A stretch of 64,000 nucleotides of DNA from the NCBI RefSeq assembly GCF_020404765.1, contig NZ_JAIVEM010000072.1, positions 248,001 through 312,000 of the forward strand, read 5' to 3'. This DNA is from Paenibacillus sp. BJ-4. GTDB taxonomy: Bacteria > Bacillota > Bacilli > Paenibacillales > Paenibacillaceae. Below, piece by piece: positions 44,747 to 53,737 of the stretch. The notes beneath the pieces are model-generated. The model saw only the letters and a list, made by a program, of their open reading frames with translations, did no database searches and was not told the origin of the DNA. The first letter of the stretch is position 1. The number at the start of each line of letters is the position of its first letter. A program made the translations under genes and the position numbers.

Positions 44747-45444
44747 AATGATTCCTTCAGAACATAACCAATTCCCCGTACAGTATGAATCAGCTCGGGA
44801 AGCTGGCGCGTAGGGTCGATTTTATTGCGCACATACCGAATATACACATCTACCACGTTGGTATCGCCAACATAGTCCATGCCCCATACATTCACCAGTA
44901 ATTGCTCACGGCTAAGCACCTGTCGCTGATGTCGGAGTAAATGAACGAGCAAGTCAAACTCTCGCGGCGTAAGCTCAACGCTGTGCTCTCCTCGAAGAAT
45001 CTCACGGGTACCTTCATGGAGGCGTAAATCCCCCGCACTAAGCCATGCATCTGCCGTCTGGGGAGCTGTGTCTTTCGCTGCGCCTACTCTGAGTGCGGCC
45101 CGTACACGTGCAAGGAGCTCTTCGATCACAAACGGCTTTGTAATATAGTCGTTGGCTCCCAAATCAAGCCCCTCCACTTTATCTGCAATGGAACTTTTAG
45201 CTGTTAGTAAAATGACAGGAACGTTCGCATCATTTTTGCGAATCCGTTGCAGCAGCTGGGTGCCGCTGAGACCGGGAATCATAATATCGAGCAAAACCAG
45301 ATCCCATTTGCCTTTGCAATACGTCTCCAGCCCGTCAATTCCGTTTTTTTCTTTAACCACCTGATATCCTTCAAACTCAAGCTCGATCTCTAGAAGCCGA
45401 GCAATTTTCTCTTCGTCTTCCACGATCAGAATGGATTGGTTCAT
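44743..45444 (-). CDS. OmpR-family response regulator, YkoG-like
   Basis: 233 residues. The receiver domain has VEDEEK, phosphoacceptor Asp53 in LLDIMIPG and Lys in YITKPFVIEE. The winged-helix domain (about 135-232) has VELTPREFDLLVHLL and NVVDVYIRYVRNKID, ending HTVRGIGYVL. I start at ATG 45444, 8 bases after AGGAGG; ATG 45450 is too close to it. It is the first gene of a four-gene operon with the kinase and two PepSY genes. About 85 bases upstream is a run of 12 Gs that may affect its promoter. Confidence 0.92.
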   Translation of the reverse strand: MNQSILIVEDEEKIARLLEIELEFEGYQVVKEKNGIDGLETYCKGKWDLVLLDIMIPGLSGTQLLQRIRKNDANVPVILLTAKSSIADKVEGLDLGANDYITKPFVIEELLARVRAALRVGAAKDTAPQTADAWLSAGDLRLHEGTREILRGEHSVELTPREFDLLVHLLRHQRQVLSREQLLVNVWGMDYVGDTNVVDVYIRYVRNKIDPTRQLPELIHTVRGIGYVLKESL

Positions 45445-45527
45445 GTTCATGCCCTCCTGTAGGCGAATAGCCGATACGGAAGTATTTTAGCATATACGGA
45501 CAGCTAAGACACTTTAAAGCAAAGAGA

Positions 45528-45539
45528 GGGGGGGGGGGG
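45528..45539. repeat. poly-G tract of 12 bases
   Basis: Twelve consecutive Gs (poly-C on the minus strand) lie in the divergent region between the YkoG-like regulator and the OPT transporter. A possible extended -10 for the regulator, TGCTAAAAT on the minus strand, is at 45492-45484, about 40 bases from the tract. Confidence 0.9.
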
Positions 45540-45738
45540 TGTTATGTTTCATGACATATAAAAGGAATAAAATGTAATGAAAACGCTATCTATCTGCTTG
45601 TTTATCTTTGGTGCACAATAAACAAGTCATTGTTTTGGTCAGGATGAACATTGTTTATGGAAGGAAAGTTGCAGTAACATAGGTTTAACCTATTTATCAG
45701 GGACGAAATACAACATGTCTAAGCCGCAGGAGGATCAT

Positions 45739-47345
45739 ATGGAAAACGAACAAGAAAAGCGTCACCCGAAAACGTTTGAGCCTTTTGCATTTATTCTGAT
45801 TGTAGCTACAAGCATTCTGGGGGCGATTATCGGGATGCAGATTGTAACCAGCCTGGGCGTGACTCCGAATACGGCCATTATCGGAGCATTAGTTGCGATG
45901 TTGATTGCACGTATTCCGATCAACTGGTTTTTACGATATAAGTCCGTTCATCGTCAAAACCTGGTACAAACCGCCATTTCCTCAGCAACTTTCGGGGCGG
46001 CCAATAGCCTGCTGATTCCTATTGGAATCCCCTATCTTATGGGAACGCCTGATTTGGTTGTACCGATGCTGCTGGGAGCGGCGTTAGCCATGTTCGCAGA
46101 TGCGACGATACTTTATAAAATTTTTGATTCCAAGCTGTTTCCAGCCTCGGGCACCTGGGCTCCGGGCGTTGCAACGGCGGAGTCCATCAAAGCCGGAGAT
46201 AAAGGCGGTAAACGTGCCGGTTTGCTAGGCATTGGGGCACTGATCGGGGTAGTCGGCTCCTATTTGAGCATCCCGATGTCTGCTTTTGGGGTCGCATTTA
46301 TCGGAAATATTTGGGCGTTGGGCATGTTTGGGGTCGGTCTATTGATTCGCCAGTATTCCATGCCGCTATTTCAGATCGATGTTAATGCGCTCTACATCGC
46401 CCATGTGTGATGATCGGGGCAGGGATTGTGGCGTTAATTCAGGCTGCTATACTCGTGTTTGGCTTTTCCGGGAAGAAAAAGGGCAACACCGCCATAGTTG
46501 CGGATAAAGCCTCGGATGCGGAATGCACCCGTCCGATTGCAGAGGCCCGTCGTACGCTTGGACTCGGTTTTATCGCTTATCTGGTTATTTCGCTACTGAT
46601 TGCCATTATCGGTGGACTGGTTACACACATGTCGGTAGGTATGTTGATCGGCTTTATCGTATTTGCAGCCTTTGCCGCGTTTGTGCATGAAATTATCGTC
46701 GGTATTGCGGCTATGCATTCTGGTTGGTTTCCTGCCTTTGCAGTTGCTTTTATCACTTTGCTTGGCGGAATGATGATCGGGTTCCCACCCGTGGCGCTGG
46801 CGTTGCTAGCCGGGTTTAGCGCAGCTACAGGTCCTGCTTTTGCTGACATGGGCTTTGATTTAAAAACAGGCTATATCCTGCATGGTAATGGCAAGGATAA
46901 AGAGCTGGAACGGGAAGGCAGGAAGCAACAGTATATAACGGCTCTGATCGCTTTTGCGGTTGCACTGGTGACGGTCGCTTTGGCTTACCCGAGCTATTTT
47001 GCACAAAATCTGGTGCCGCCGATTGATAAGGTATATGTGTCGACAATTCAGGCCGGGGCTACGCCGGGAATTGCAAGCCAGCTTTTGCTGTGGGCGATTC
47101 CAGGGGCGATTCTCCAGCTCATCGGTGGTTCCAAACGCCAATTGGGCGTCATGTTTGCAACAGGGCTGTTGATTGCGACAGCAAACGCATGCTGGGCCGT
47201 GCTGGTCGGCATAGCGATCCGCTTTCTCGTAACTCGCTTTGGGAAAAAGGAGACTGTCGCTTCTATGACGATTCTGGCTGCCGGTTTTATCGCGGGGGAT
47301 GCACTCTATAACTTCTTTAACTCTGTATTTAAACTAAAAAAGTGA
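45739..47345 (+). pseudogene. OPT/YSL-family transporter, split by a one-base frameshift
   Basis: Together the two frames encode a membrane transporter of about 535 residues with many hydrophobic segments. The first frame (to 46410) has GAIIGMQIVTSLGVTPNTAIIGALVA; the second (from 46407) starts VMIGAGIVALIQ. The break sits in the motif that would read YIAHGVMIGAG: CATGTGTG needs one more G (CATGGTGTG) at 46405. The OPT/YSL family moves oligopeptides or metal chelates using the proton gradient. Downstream catabolic genes favour a peptide-like substrate. I start at ATG 45739, 5 bases after AGGAGG, and not at 45715. The stop/start overlap at 46407-46410 could allow the two halves to be made separately, but half-transporters of this family are not usual. 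Confidence 0.75.
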
Positions 47346-47346
47346 G

Positions 47347-48423
47347 ATGATGCAGATGGAAGCTTTAAAGCTGGATGAAAGGATTGTTGAATATGCCGTT
47401 TATGGCGGTGCTGTCTTAGGCGGTGGCGGCGGAGGCTGGGTCGAGGAAGGGCTGCGGATCGGAAAGCTGGCTCTTGAAGCAGGACAACCGCTGCTAGTAC
47501 CCATAGACAGTTTTGCAGACGACGATCTTTTCGTCACTGTAGCTGTCGTTGGTGCCCCGGCTGCGCCGGACAAATATGTAAAGCCCGTTCATTATGTAAA
47601 AGCCCTGAATATGGTGTCCTCTATGACAGGAAAGGGCGTCCGGGCTTTGCACACAAATGAAAATGGCGGTGAAACAACAATTAATGGCTGGTTTCAGTCG
47701 GCCTTAACCGGTATCCCGGTTGTGGATTTTGCTTGTAATGGGCGGGCTCACCCGACAGGAACGATGGGCTCGATGAATTTAACCGAGCTGCCGAATTACG
47801 TTAGCCATCAGGCTGCCGTAGGCGGACGCGGGGAGCACTATATAGAATTGGGCATTACAGGTTCCCTGGATCATGCCGCTTCGCTGGTTCGTAAAGCCTC
47901 GGTGGAAGCTGGAGGATTGGTAGCAGTTGCAAGGAATCCGGTGACAGCTGCTTATGCGAAAGCCAATGGCGCCCCGGGAGCCATTTCCCGGGCAATCGCC
48001 GTCGGAGAAGCGATGCTGGCTCACCAGGGCGAGGCTGCGATTGCTGCCGTGACCGCCGAGCTGGGCGGTAAGGCTATCGCTACAGGTGAAGTAACGGAGT
48101 GTCGACTCGAAACATCAGGAGGTTTTGACGCCGGGGTGGTTTGCATAACGGACAGCGGACTGACCTACGAAATGACCTTCTGGAATGAGTACATGTCACT
48201 GGAGCTTGACGGGGAACGGTTAGCCACGTTTCCAGACCTGATCATGACATTGGATATCGATACAGGCAGACCTGTAATCACAGCTGCCGTAGCCAAGGGA
48301 CAGAGACTGGCTATCATTGCAGTACCGAAGGAACGACTCCTGCTGAGCACGACCATGTTTAACAGCAAATTGCTGCAATCGATTGAGCAAATAATCCATA
48401 AGCCGATACTGTCCTACTTATAA
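47347..48423 (+). CDS. DUF917 family protein
   Basis: 358-residue DUF917 protein. Members are often adjacent or fused to hydantoinase/oxoprolinase-type enzymes, but their reaction is not established. Conserved features are AVYGGAVLGGGGGGWVEEG near the N-terminus, a central NENGGETTINGW and DFACNGRAHPTGTMGSM segment with conserved Asp and His residues that could bind metal, and the C-terminal PDLIMTLDIDTGRPV. It begins one base after the transporter stop and is followed within 22 bases by the DUF1177 remnant. Co-transcription with transporter, aminopeptidase and racemase suggests a step in breakdown of a peptide-like or cyclic amide compound; this is inference. Confidence 0.85.
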   Translation: MMQMEALKLDERIVEYAVYGGAVLGGGGGGWVEEGLRIGKLALEAGQPLLVPIDSFADDDLFVTVAVVGAPAAPDKYVKPVHYVKALNMVSSMTGKGVRALHTNENGGETTINGWFQSALTGIPVVDFACNGRAHPTGTMGSMNLTELPNYVSHQAAVGGRGEHYIELGITGSLDHAASLVRKASVEAGGLVAVARNPVTAAYAKANGAPGAISRAIAVGEAMLAHQGEAAIAAVTAELGGKAIATGEVTECRLETSGGFDAGVVCITDSGLTYEMTFWNEYMSLELDGERLATFPDLIMTLDIDTGRPVITAAVAKGQRLAIIAVPKERLLLSTTMFNSKLLQSIEQIIHKPILSYL

Positions 48424-48445
48424 AATATACAGGAGGAACGCAACG

Positions 48446-49309
48446 ATGGCACTTCAACAAACATTAACTGTATTCGAAGCGCTGGACAGCGCCTATGTGA
48501 ATGGAGAGCGAGTGAAGCAGCTTTTTGCTGGATATGAGGATATTTCGGTAACCGTAAAACAGGTGACCGGAGTGAAGGGAAGTACAGATTTTATCCATGT
48601 GCTTATTCCCGGTACAGAAGGTAAAAGCTCGGGAGGTACGGCACCAACATTCGGTATTGTTGGTCGCCTGGGCGGGATCGGCGCACGTCCATCCCGAATT
48701 GGCCTCGTATCTGATGCTGATGGAGCGATCGCGGCGGTAGCGGCTGCACTAAAGCTGGCAGACATGCAGCTTAAAGGCGATAGACTGAAGGGGGATGTGG
48801 TTGTCACCACGCACATTTGCCCGGATGCCCCTACGCGTCCGCATGAGCCGGTTGATTTTATGGATTCACCTGTGGATATTGTGGAAATGAATCGCCATTT
48901 CACCTACGGTGAAGGAAGGCTATATTTTGCGGGTCAGTGAGGATTTATTACGCCTGATGGAATAAACTACGGCACAATTGCCTGTTACTTTTCCGGTTAC
49001 GACGCAGGATATCACGCCGTATGGTAATGACCTCTATCATATTAACTCGATTTTACAGCCTGCTGTAGCGACGGATGCACCTGTAGTCGGTGTTGCGATT
49101 ACACCACAGGCGGCTGTACCGGGATGTGGTACCGGGGCAAGTCACGAGATTGATATTGCCACTGCCGTAAGATTTTCGATTGAAACCGCCAAGGAATTTA
49201 CGAACGGAACGTGTACATTTTATGATCCGAGGAATTTGCCAGAATCACCGAATTGTACGGCTCTATGAAAATATTGCAGACAGCAGGCAGTGCCCAAAGA
49301 CATAGCTGA
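48446..49309 (+). pseudogene. DUF1177 family gene, degraded
   Basis: Remnant of a DUF1177 protein (about 310 residues when intact). The first 150 residues are in order (TLTVFEALDSAYVNGERVKQ to DIVEMNR). At 48893-48898 (CGCCAT) the frame changes and about 28 codons expected in the family are missing. The text resumes in another frame as AISPTVKEGYILRVSEDLLRLME, is cut by an in-frame TAA at 48963, continues as LPVTFPVTTQDITPYGNDLYH to NGTCTFYD, then shifts frame again at about 49228, where one added G restores EEFARITELYGSMKILQ. At least three lesions make function very unlikely. The nearby ribosome site AGGAGG and start are intact. Confidence 0.8.
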
Positions 49310-49388
49310 TGCATAACAGGGCAGGCCGCAGGCTTGCCCTTTGGCGTCAGGAGCGTAAAATAAAATGAAGCGAAGGCAGGGATTCAGG

Positions 49389-50060
49389 ATGCATAAGCTT
49401 GGGATGATTATGATTGGACAAGCTCCCCGGTCGGATGTGGCCCCTATTGTAGAAAGGGCCCTGGAAGGACGGGCAGAGCTGGTGCAGGCAGGCGTGCTGG
49501 ACGGGCTTTCATTAGACTATATACAACAGCACCTATCGCCGTCGCCGGGAGAATATGTATTGACCTCGCGTCTGACAACCGGGGAGTCGGTGGTCATTTC
49601 ACGTGAGAAAATCCAGCCACTGCTTCAGGACAAAATCACACGTATGGAGGAGCAGGGGATACGTACGATTTTGCTGCTTTGTACCGGCGTATTTTCTGGA
49701 CTGCACACCCGAACTGCTTTTTTAATCGAGCCGGATCATGTGCTTCCGCCTGTACTTAAAGCTATGTCCAGCGGAAGAAGACTTGGACTGATTGGACCGC
49801 TTGAAGAGCAGAAGGATAACCTCAAGTTGAAATTCAGTCCTTACGGATTGAATCCCAAGTTTGCAGCGGCCTCGCCTTACAGTGGCAGTGCGGAGGAATT
49901 TCGACAGGCTGCCGGACAATTCAAAGATCAAGCTGATCTTATTGTGCTGGATTGTATGGGGTATACAGATGTGCATAGAGAGCTGGCGGCACGTTATGCA
50001 GGGGTTCCAGCCATATTATCCAATGCCTTGATCGGTAAGCTCGTATCGGAAATGGTGTAA
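49389..50060 (+). CDS. AroM family protein
   Basis: 223-residue AroM family protein, distantly related to the Asp/Glu racemase fold: KLGMIMIGQAPRSDVAPIVERAL at the N-terminus, ILLLCTGVF in the middle with a conserved Cys, and DLIVLDCMGYTD with a second Cys near the C-terminus. These positions match the two cysteines of racemases, but AroM's reaction is not known. The name comes from its position near aroL in E. coli and does not mean a shikimate role. I start at ATG 49389, 8 bases after AGGCAGGGA; ATG 49365 is possible. It belongs to the OPT/DUF917 cluster. Confidence 0.82.
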   Translation: MHKLGMIMIGQAPRSDVAPIVERALEGRAELVQAGVLDGLSLDYIQQHLSPSPGEYVLTSRLTTGESVVISREKIQPLLQDKITRMEEQGIRTILLLCTGVFSGLHTRTAFLIEPDHVLPPVLKAMSSGRRLGLIGPLEEQKDNLKLKFSPYGLNPKFAAASPYSGSAEEFRQAAGQFKDQADLIVLDCMGYTDVHRELAARYAGVPAILSNALIGKLVSEMV

Positions 50061-50315
50061 GTGTATAAGCTGACTGAAAATTTACATGTTGGTCACTACA
50101 CAAGCGGATGGTACTTCCCATCGCTTGCCCCCGGATTTTCTGAATAAGTTCCCTACGGAAGAAATTCGGGAGCAGTTTAGGCTTACGATGCGAGCTTTCC
50201 TATGGAAAGCTTTCAGGCGACCGCTATCGCTTGTCCAGCACCATTCCGCCTGATCCGTTTCCCATATAAATATTTCGAGAAAGCTGATATAGCCTAAAAA
50301 TAGGAGGTAAGAAGT

Positions 50316-51266
50316 ATGAGTCAGCAACGTGTTGAAATCAGTAAAAATGTATTGCAAAAATGTTTGGGACTCACCGCCGAAGAGACACTTCTCGTTGTAA
50401 CCGACGATGATAAAAAGGAGTTGGGCGAGTCCATATATGAAGCTGGTAAGGCACTGGGAGCCGAAGCGGCGATGATGACGATGAAAGTGCACTCCAAATC
50501 AGGCGAGGAGCCTCCGGCCCCTGTTGCCGAAGCTATGCTCCGATCCAACGTTGTTGTATGTGTCACCCGATATTCGCTGACACATACAAGTGCCCGCAAG
50601 CAGGCTGCAGCTGCTGGAGCTCGCCTGGCGACCATGCCAGGTATGACGGATGACATGTTCATGAACGGGGCAATTGCTGCTGATTATCCCAAGGTCAAGG
50701 CGCTGACCGAAGAGGTGACCGCATTGCTGACGGCTGCCAAGCAGGTACGGATTGAAAAGGACGGGTACAGCTTGAACTTTACCATTGAGGGTCGCAACGG
50801 CGTACCCAGCACAGGTATGTATTTGAACCCTGGAGAATCCGGTAACCTGCCTTCCGGTGAAGCGTATATTGCTCCACTGGAAGGCACGGCACAAGGGCAG
50901 ATCATAGTGGATGGTTCTGTGGCGGGAATCGGTGCATTAAAGGAGCCACTCCTGCTGACGGTGCAAAATGGCAGATTAATCGCCGCAGAAGGAGAAGCCG
51001 GGCAGCCTCTGCTGGATATGCTGGGCGAGGGTAATGGCAGAATGCTGGCCGAGTTCGGTATTGGAACGAATGATAAAGCCCGCATTACGGGCGTTGTATT
51101 AGAGGACGAGAAAGTATACGGCACGATCCATGTCGCTTTTGGCAGCAATAATACCTTTGGCGGAACTGTTGCTGCGGGTGTGCATATTGACGGGGTCGTT
51201 CAAAAACCGGATGTATATTTGGATGATCGTCTGATTATGAAGGCTGGTCAATTGCTGGCGAGATAA
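50316..51266 (+). CDS. aminopeptidase-like metalloprotein (M29/NicX-like family)
   Basis: 316-residue protein annotated in many genomes as leucyl aminopeptidase, of the thermophilic metalloprotease M29-like superfamily, which also holds ring-opening dioxygenases such as NicX. The pattern includes CLGLTAEETLLVVTDDDKKELGESIYEAGKALG, a cluster GRNGVPSTGMYLNPGESGNLPSGEAYIAP with a conserved Glu, EFGIGTNDKARITGVVLEDEKVYGTIHVAFGSN with conserved Glu/His, and HIDGVVQKPDVYLD with His/Asp as likely metal ligands. AGGAGG precedes the ATG. Peptide-bond cleavage fits the operon but ring cleavage cannot be excluded. The 255 bases upstream contain no gene I can see. Confidence 0.75.
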   Translation: MSQQRVEISKNVLQKCLGLTAEETLLVVTDDDKKELGESIYEAGKALGAEAAMMTMKVHSKSGEEPPAPVAEAMLRSNVVVCVTRYSLTHTSARKQAAAAGARLATMPGMTDDMFMNGAIAADYPKVKALTEEVTALLTAAKQVRIEKDGYSLNFTIEGRNGVPSTGMYLNPGESGNLPSGEAYIAPLEGTAQGQIIVDGSVAGIGALKEPLLLTVQNGRLIAAEGEAGQPLLDMLGEGNGRMLAEFGIGTNDKARITGVVLEDEKVYGTIHVAFGSNNTFGGTVAAGVHIDGVVQKPDVYLDDRLIMKAGQLLAR

Positions 51267-51280
51267 AGGAGGGAATCATC

Positions 51281-51940
51281 ATGCTTGGAATGATTAGAGT
51301 GCTCACCATGCAGGACGAAGCAGCTATCGGCCTCCACGGCCGAGTCATCGAGCAGCGCTACGGGCTGCCTGTTACCAGTGTATGTATCCCCGATCAGCCG
51401 AAGGGAATCTACGATGATATCACAGACAGGGAGGCCGTGCCCAAAATAGTGCTCGCGGCGCAACAGCTCGTTCAACAGGGCTGTACGTCTATCGGTATTA
51501 GCTGCGCGGCTGATCCGGCGCTAGAGGAGACTCGCCAGGCAGTAGCGGTCCCTGTCTATGGGGCCGGGTCCTGTGCGGCACATCTGGCACTGACATCGGC
51601 CAGCCGTGTCGGTGTGTTGACCATTTTGGACGAGGCTCCTCCATTCATTCGCCATATATTGGGCGAGTCTTATATCGGCACGGAGCGCCCTAAGGGTGTG
51701 CGGACAACGCTGGACTTGAACACTCCACAAGGCAAAGAGGCTGCCATGGCAGCGGCGCTGCGGCTTCAGGAGAAGGGAGCAGAGGTCATTGTGCTTGCGT
51801 GCACCGGTTTTGTAACGATGAACTTTGCACCAGAGCTGGAGCGTACGCTGGGTATTCGAGCCATTGATCCGATTGTGGCGCTGGGTGCGGCTGCTTCGGT
51901 ACGCTGGCAGCCGCATCATGATGAAGCACAGGTAGGATAG
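51281..51940 (+). CDS. Asp/Glu/hydantoin racemase family protein
   Basis: 219-residue racemase-fold protein. It has the two catalytic cysteines characteristic of Asp/Glu and hydantoin racemases, in GISCAADPALEE (about residue 72) and VLACTGFVTM (about residue 170). PVYGAGSCAAH and the C-terminal IDPIVALGAAA also fit. It would interconvert amino acid or hydantoin enantiomers without PLP. It begins 14 bases after the aminopeptidase gene with AAAGGAGGG in front and ends the cluster before a terminator. Its presence suggests the substrate contains D- or racemic residues. Confidence 0.85.
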   Translation: MLGMIRVLTMQDEAAIGLHGRVIEQRYGLPVTSVCIPDQPKGIYDDITDREAVPKIVLAAQQLVQQGCTSIGISCAADPALEETRQAVAVPVYGAGSCAAHLALTSASRVGVLTILDEAPPFIRHILGESYIGTERPKGVRTTLDLNTPQGKEAAMAAALRLQEKGAEVIVLACTGFVTMNFAPELERTLGIRAIDPIVALGAAASVRWQPHHDEAQVG

Positions 51941-51975
51941 ACACTTAGCTTGATCATAAATAGTTTAATATCGGA

Positions 51976-52011
51976 ATAAACCGTCTTTTCCAGAAAAGGG
52001 CGGTTTATTTG
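51976..52011 (+). terminator. terminator after the racemase gene
   Basis: AATAAACCGTCTTTT and AAAAGGGCGGTTTATT pair with one irregularity, followed by a short T-stretch. It divides the catabolic cluster from its likely regulator. Confidence 0.7.
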
Positions 52012-52166
52012 TGTTCCATTGAGTTCCTATAAATAGGAATGGTCTGGTTGGGAGAGACATGAGCAAGCGGTAAAAGGTTTTGTTTTGTAAGCTTTTTTGG
52101 TACACTATCCTGAAAATTAGATGAAGCAAAGATTTTGCAAAATAAATAGCAGGGTGGTCTGTCATC

Positions 52167-53702
52167 ATGAAAATACCGGGTGTAACAGTTCAGGAACCCA
52201 TGGCAATCCCCGAGTTGAAGGAGGCAAAGGTATTAAGCGGAGAACAAGGGCTTAACCGTGTTGTCCGTTTTATTGACATTATGGAGGTTCCCGATCTGAA
52301 AGGCTGGATTCGGGAAGGTGTATTGTTGATGACAACCGCTTATTCCATCCGTCATGAGCCTGAGGTATTGTGTCAAATCATTCAATTACTGTATCAGGGA
52401 GGAGCGGCGGCGCTTGCGATCAAGCCGACCCGCTTTCTCACGGAAATCCCCCGCAGTGCGCTGGAGGAAAGCAATGCCTGCGGTCTTCCTGTGATTGAGA
52501 TACCAGCTGATATTCCATATACAGATATTACACAGCGTGTCATGGATATGGTGCTGAACCGACAAGCAGAGCTGCTGCGACGCTCGGAAGGAATCTATCG
52601 AACCCTAACCACAATGGTTCTGGAGAACAGTGGCATACAGGCTGTTAGTGACAATATAGCAGAATTGCTTAAAGCTCCGGTTGCTTTGATTGATAATGGA
52701 GGTCAAGCTATTGTCACTTCACCACAAGGATGGGATTGGATGAAGGCACAAGATTCTCGTTATTTTCCCATTAATGTGGATAAACGCACGGTCGCCAAGC
52801 TGGTCATTGCACGCAATGAGCTAGATGATATGGAGCAGGTTGGGATTGAGCAGGCACGTCTGGTGATGGCGTTGGAATTAATGCGTGAAAAGGCGGTAGA
52901 AGATACGGAGAGTCGGCTTCGGGGAAATTTCATAGATGAGCTCATGACACCTCCGGTACCGCTGCGCCATGAAGTTGAGCGGAGAGGGCGTCAATTGGGA
53001 TTTAACCCGGCTTATGATTGGGAGGTGGCTGTCCTGGAAAGTGCTACGGCCCCGCCTGAAGAGATCCTTTCCGGTTTGCTGAACCTGGAATCGACCCGAC
53101 GGCGGGTGGTATCTCATATTGAGTTTCGTTCCAATCGGGCCGTATTATTTTTGCCTACGCTGAATTCAAGTGATTATTATGACGGGGCTGGCGCTGATCA
53201 GGAACGATCCTGGGCTGAAACGCTGAAGCAATGGGTAAGTGAAAAAGCTTTGGGCACGGGTGATTATTATATAGGCATCGGAAGTGCCAAAAAGCTGTGG
53301 GAGCTGCTTCAAAGCTACAATGAGGCACGACGTGCGATTACGGTATCGCAGCGGCTGTATCCCGATCAACGTGTATCCACATACGGCGATATAGAGATGC
53401 ATTATATGCTTGGAGAAGCGATGGATAAAGAGGAATTTTCCAATGTATTCGAACGTAAGCTGGGGAAGCTTCAGCAATATGATCGGTCACATGGCAGCGA
53501 TCTACTCAAAACGTTATTTTATTATTTGGAAAACAGGGGCAGTCTGATAGATACGGCGAATTATCTTTTTATACATCGTAATTCAGTAAAATACAGACTA
53601 GAGCGGATTCGCGACATGACGGATTTTGATCTTAACGATCCACGCGAGCAGTTTATATGCCATACCTGTCTGATTCATTATTATTTGCGGGAACAAAAGT
53701 AG
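52167..53702 (+). CDS. PucR-family transcriptional regulator
   Basis: 511-residue regulator with the three-part PucR layout: an N-terminal purine-catabolism-type domain (about 8-125, IPELKEAKVLSGEQGLNRVVRFIDIMEVPDLKGW...), a central CdaR/GGDEF-like region (about 290-420), and a C-terminal helix-turn-helix (about 450-510, LLKTLFYYLENRGSLIDTANYLFIHRNSVKYRLERI). Relatives activate genes for nitrogen-rich nutrients such as purines, allantoin, GABA and proline in response to an inducer. Its place right behind the OPT/DUF917 cluster makes it the likely controller of those genes. A response regulator gene follows within 35 bases but looks unrelated. Confidence 0.9.
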   Translation: MKIPGVTVQEPMAIPELKEAKVLSGEQGLNRVVRFIDIMEVPDLKGWIREGVLLMTTAYSIRHEPEVLCQIIQLLYQGGAAALAIKPTRFLTEIPRSALEESNACGLPVIEIPADIPYTDITQRVMDMVLNRQAELLRRSEGIYRTLTTMVLENSGIQAVSDNIAELLKAPVALIDNGGQAIVTSPQGWDWMKAQDSRYFPINVDKRTVAKLVIARNELDDMEQVGIEQARLVMALELMREKAVEDTESRLRGNFIDELMTPPVPLRHEVERRGRQLGFNPAYDWEVAVLESATAPPEEILSGLLNLESTRRRVVSHIEFRSNRAVLFLPTLNSSDYYDGAGADQERSWAETLKQWVSEKALGTGDYYIGIGSAKKLWELLQSYNEARRAITVSQRLYPDQRVSTYGDIEMHYMLGEAMDKEEFSNVFERKLGKLQQYDRSHGSDLLKTLFYYLENRGSLIDTANYLFIHRNSVKYRLERIRDMTDFDLNDPREQFICHTCLIHYYLREQK

Positions 53703-53737
53703 ATGGACGCTTTGCCTTGGGGCGGGGAGGGAAGAGC

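Noticed and set aside
46407..47345. Second half of the OPT transporter as an independent gene
   Set aside because: Its first residues continue the motif cut off at the end of the previous frame, so it is better read as part of a frameshifted gene. Separate translation is mentioned only as a possibility.
48978..49268. 96-codon frame as a separate small gene
   Set aside because: It is the C-terminal part of the DUF1177 family and lies within the degraded gene.
53657..53737. Longer start for the response regulator inside pucR
   Set aside because: The extra 27 residues are not receiver-like, and ATG 53738 has a strong ribosome site.
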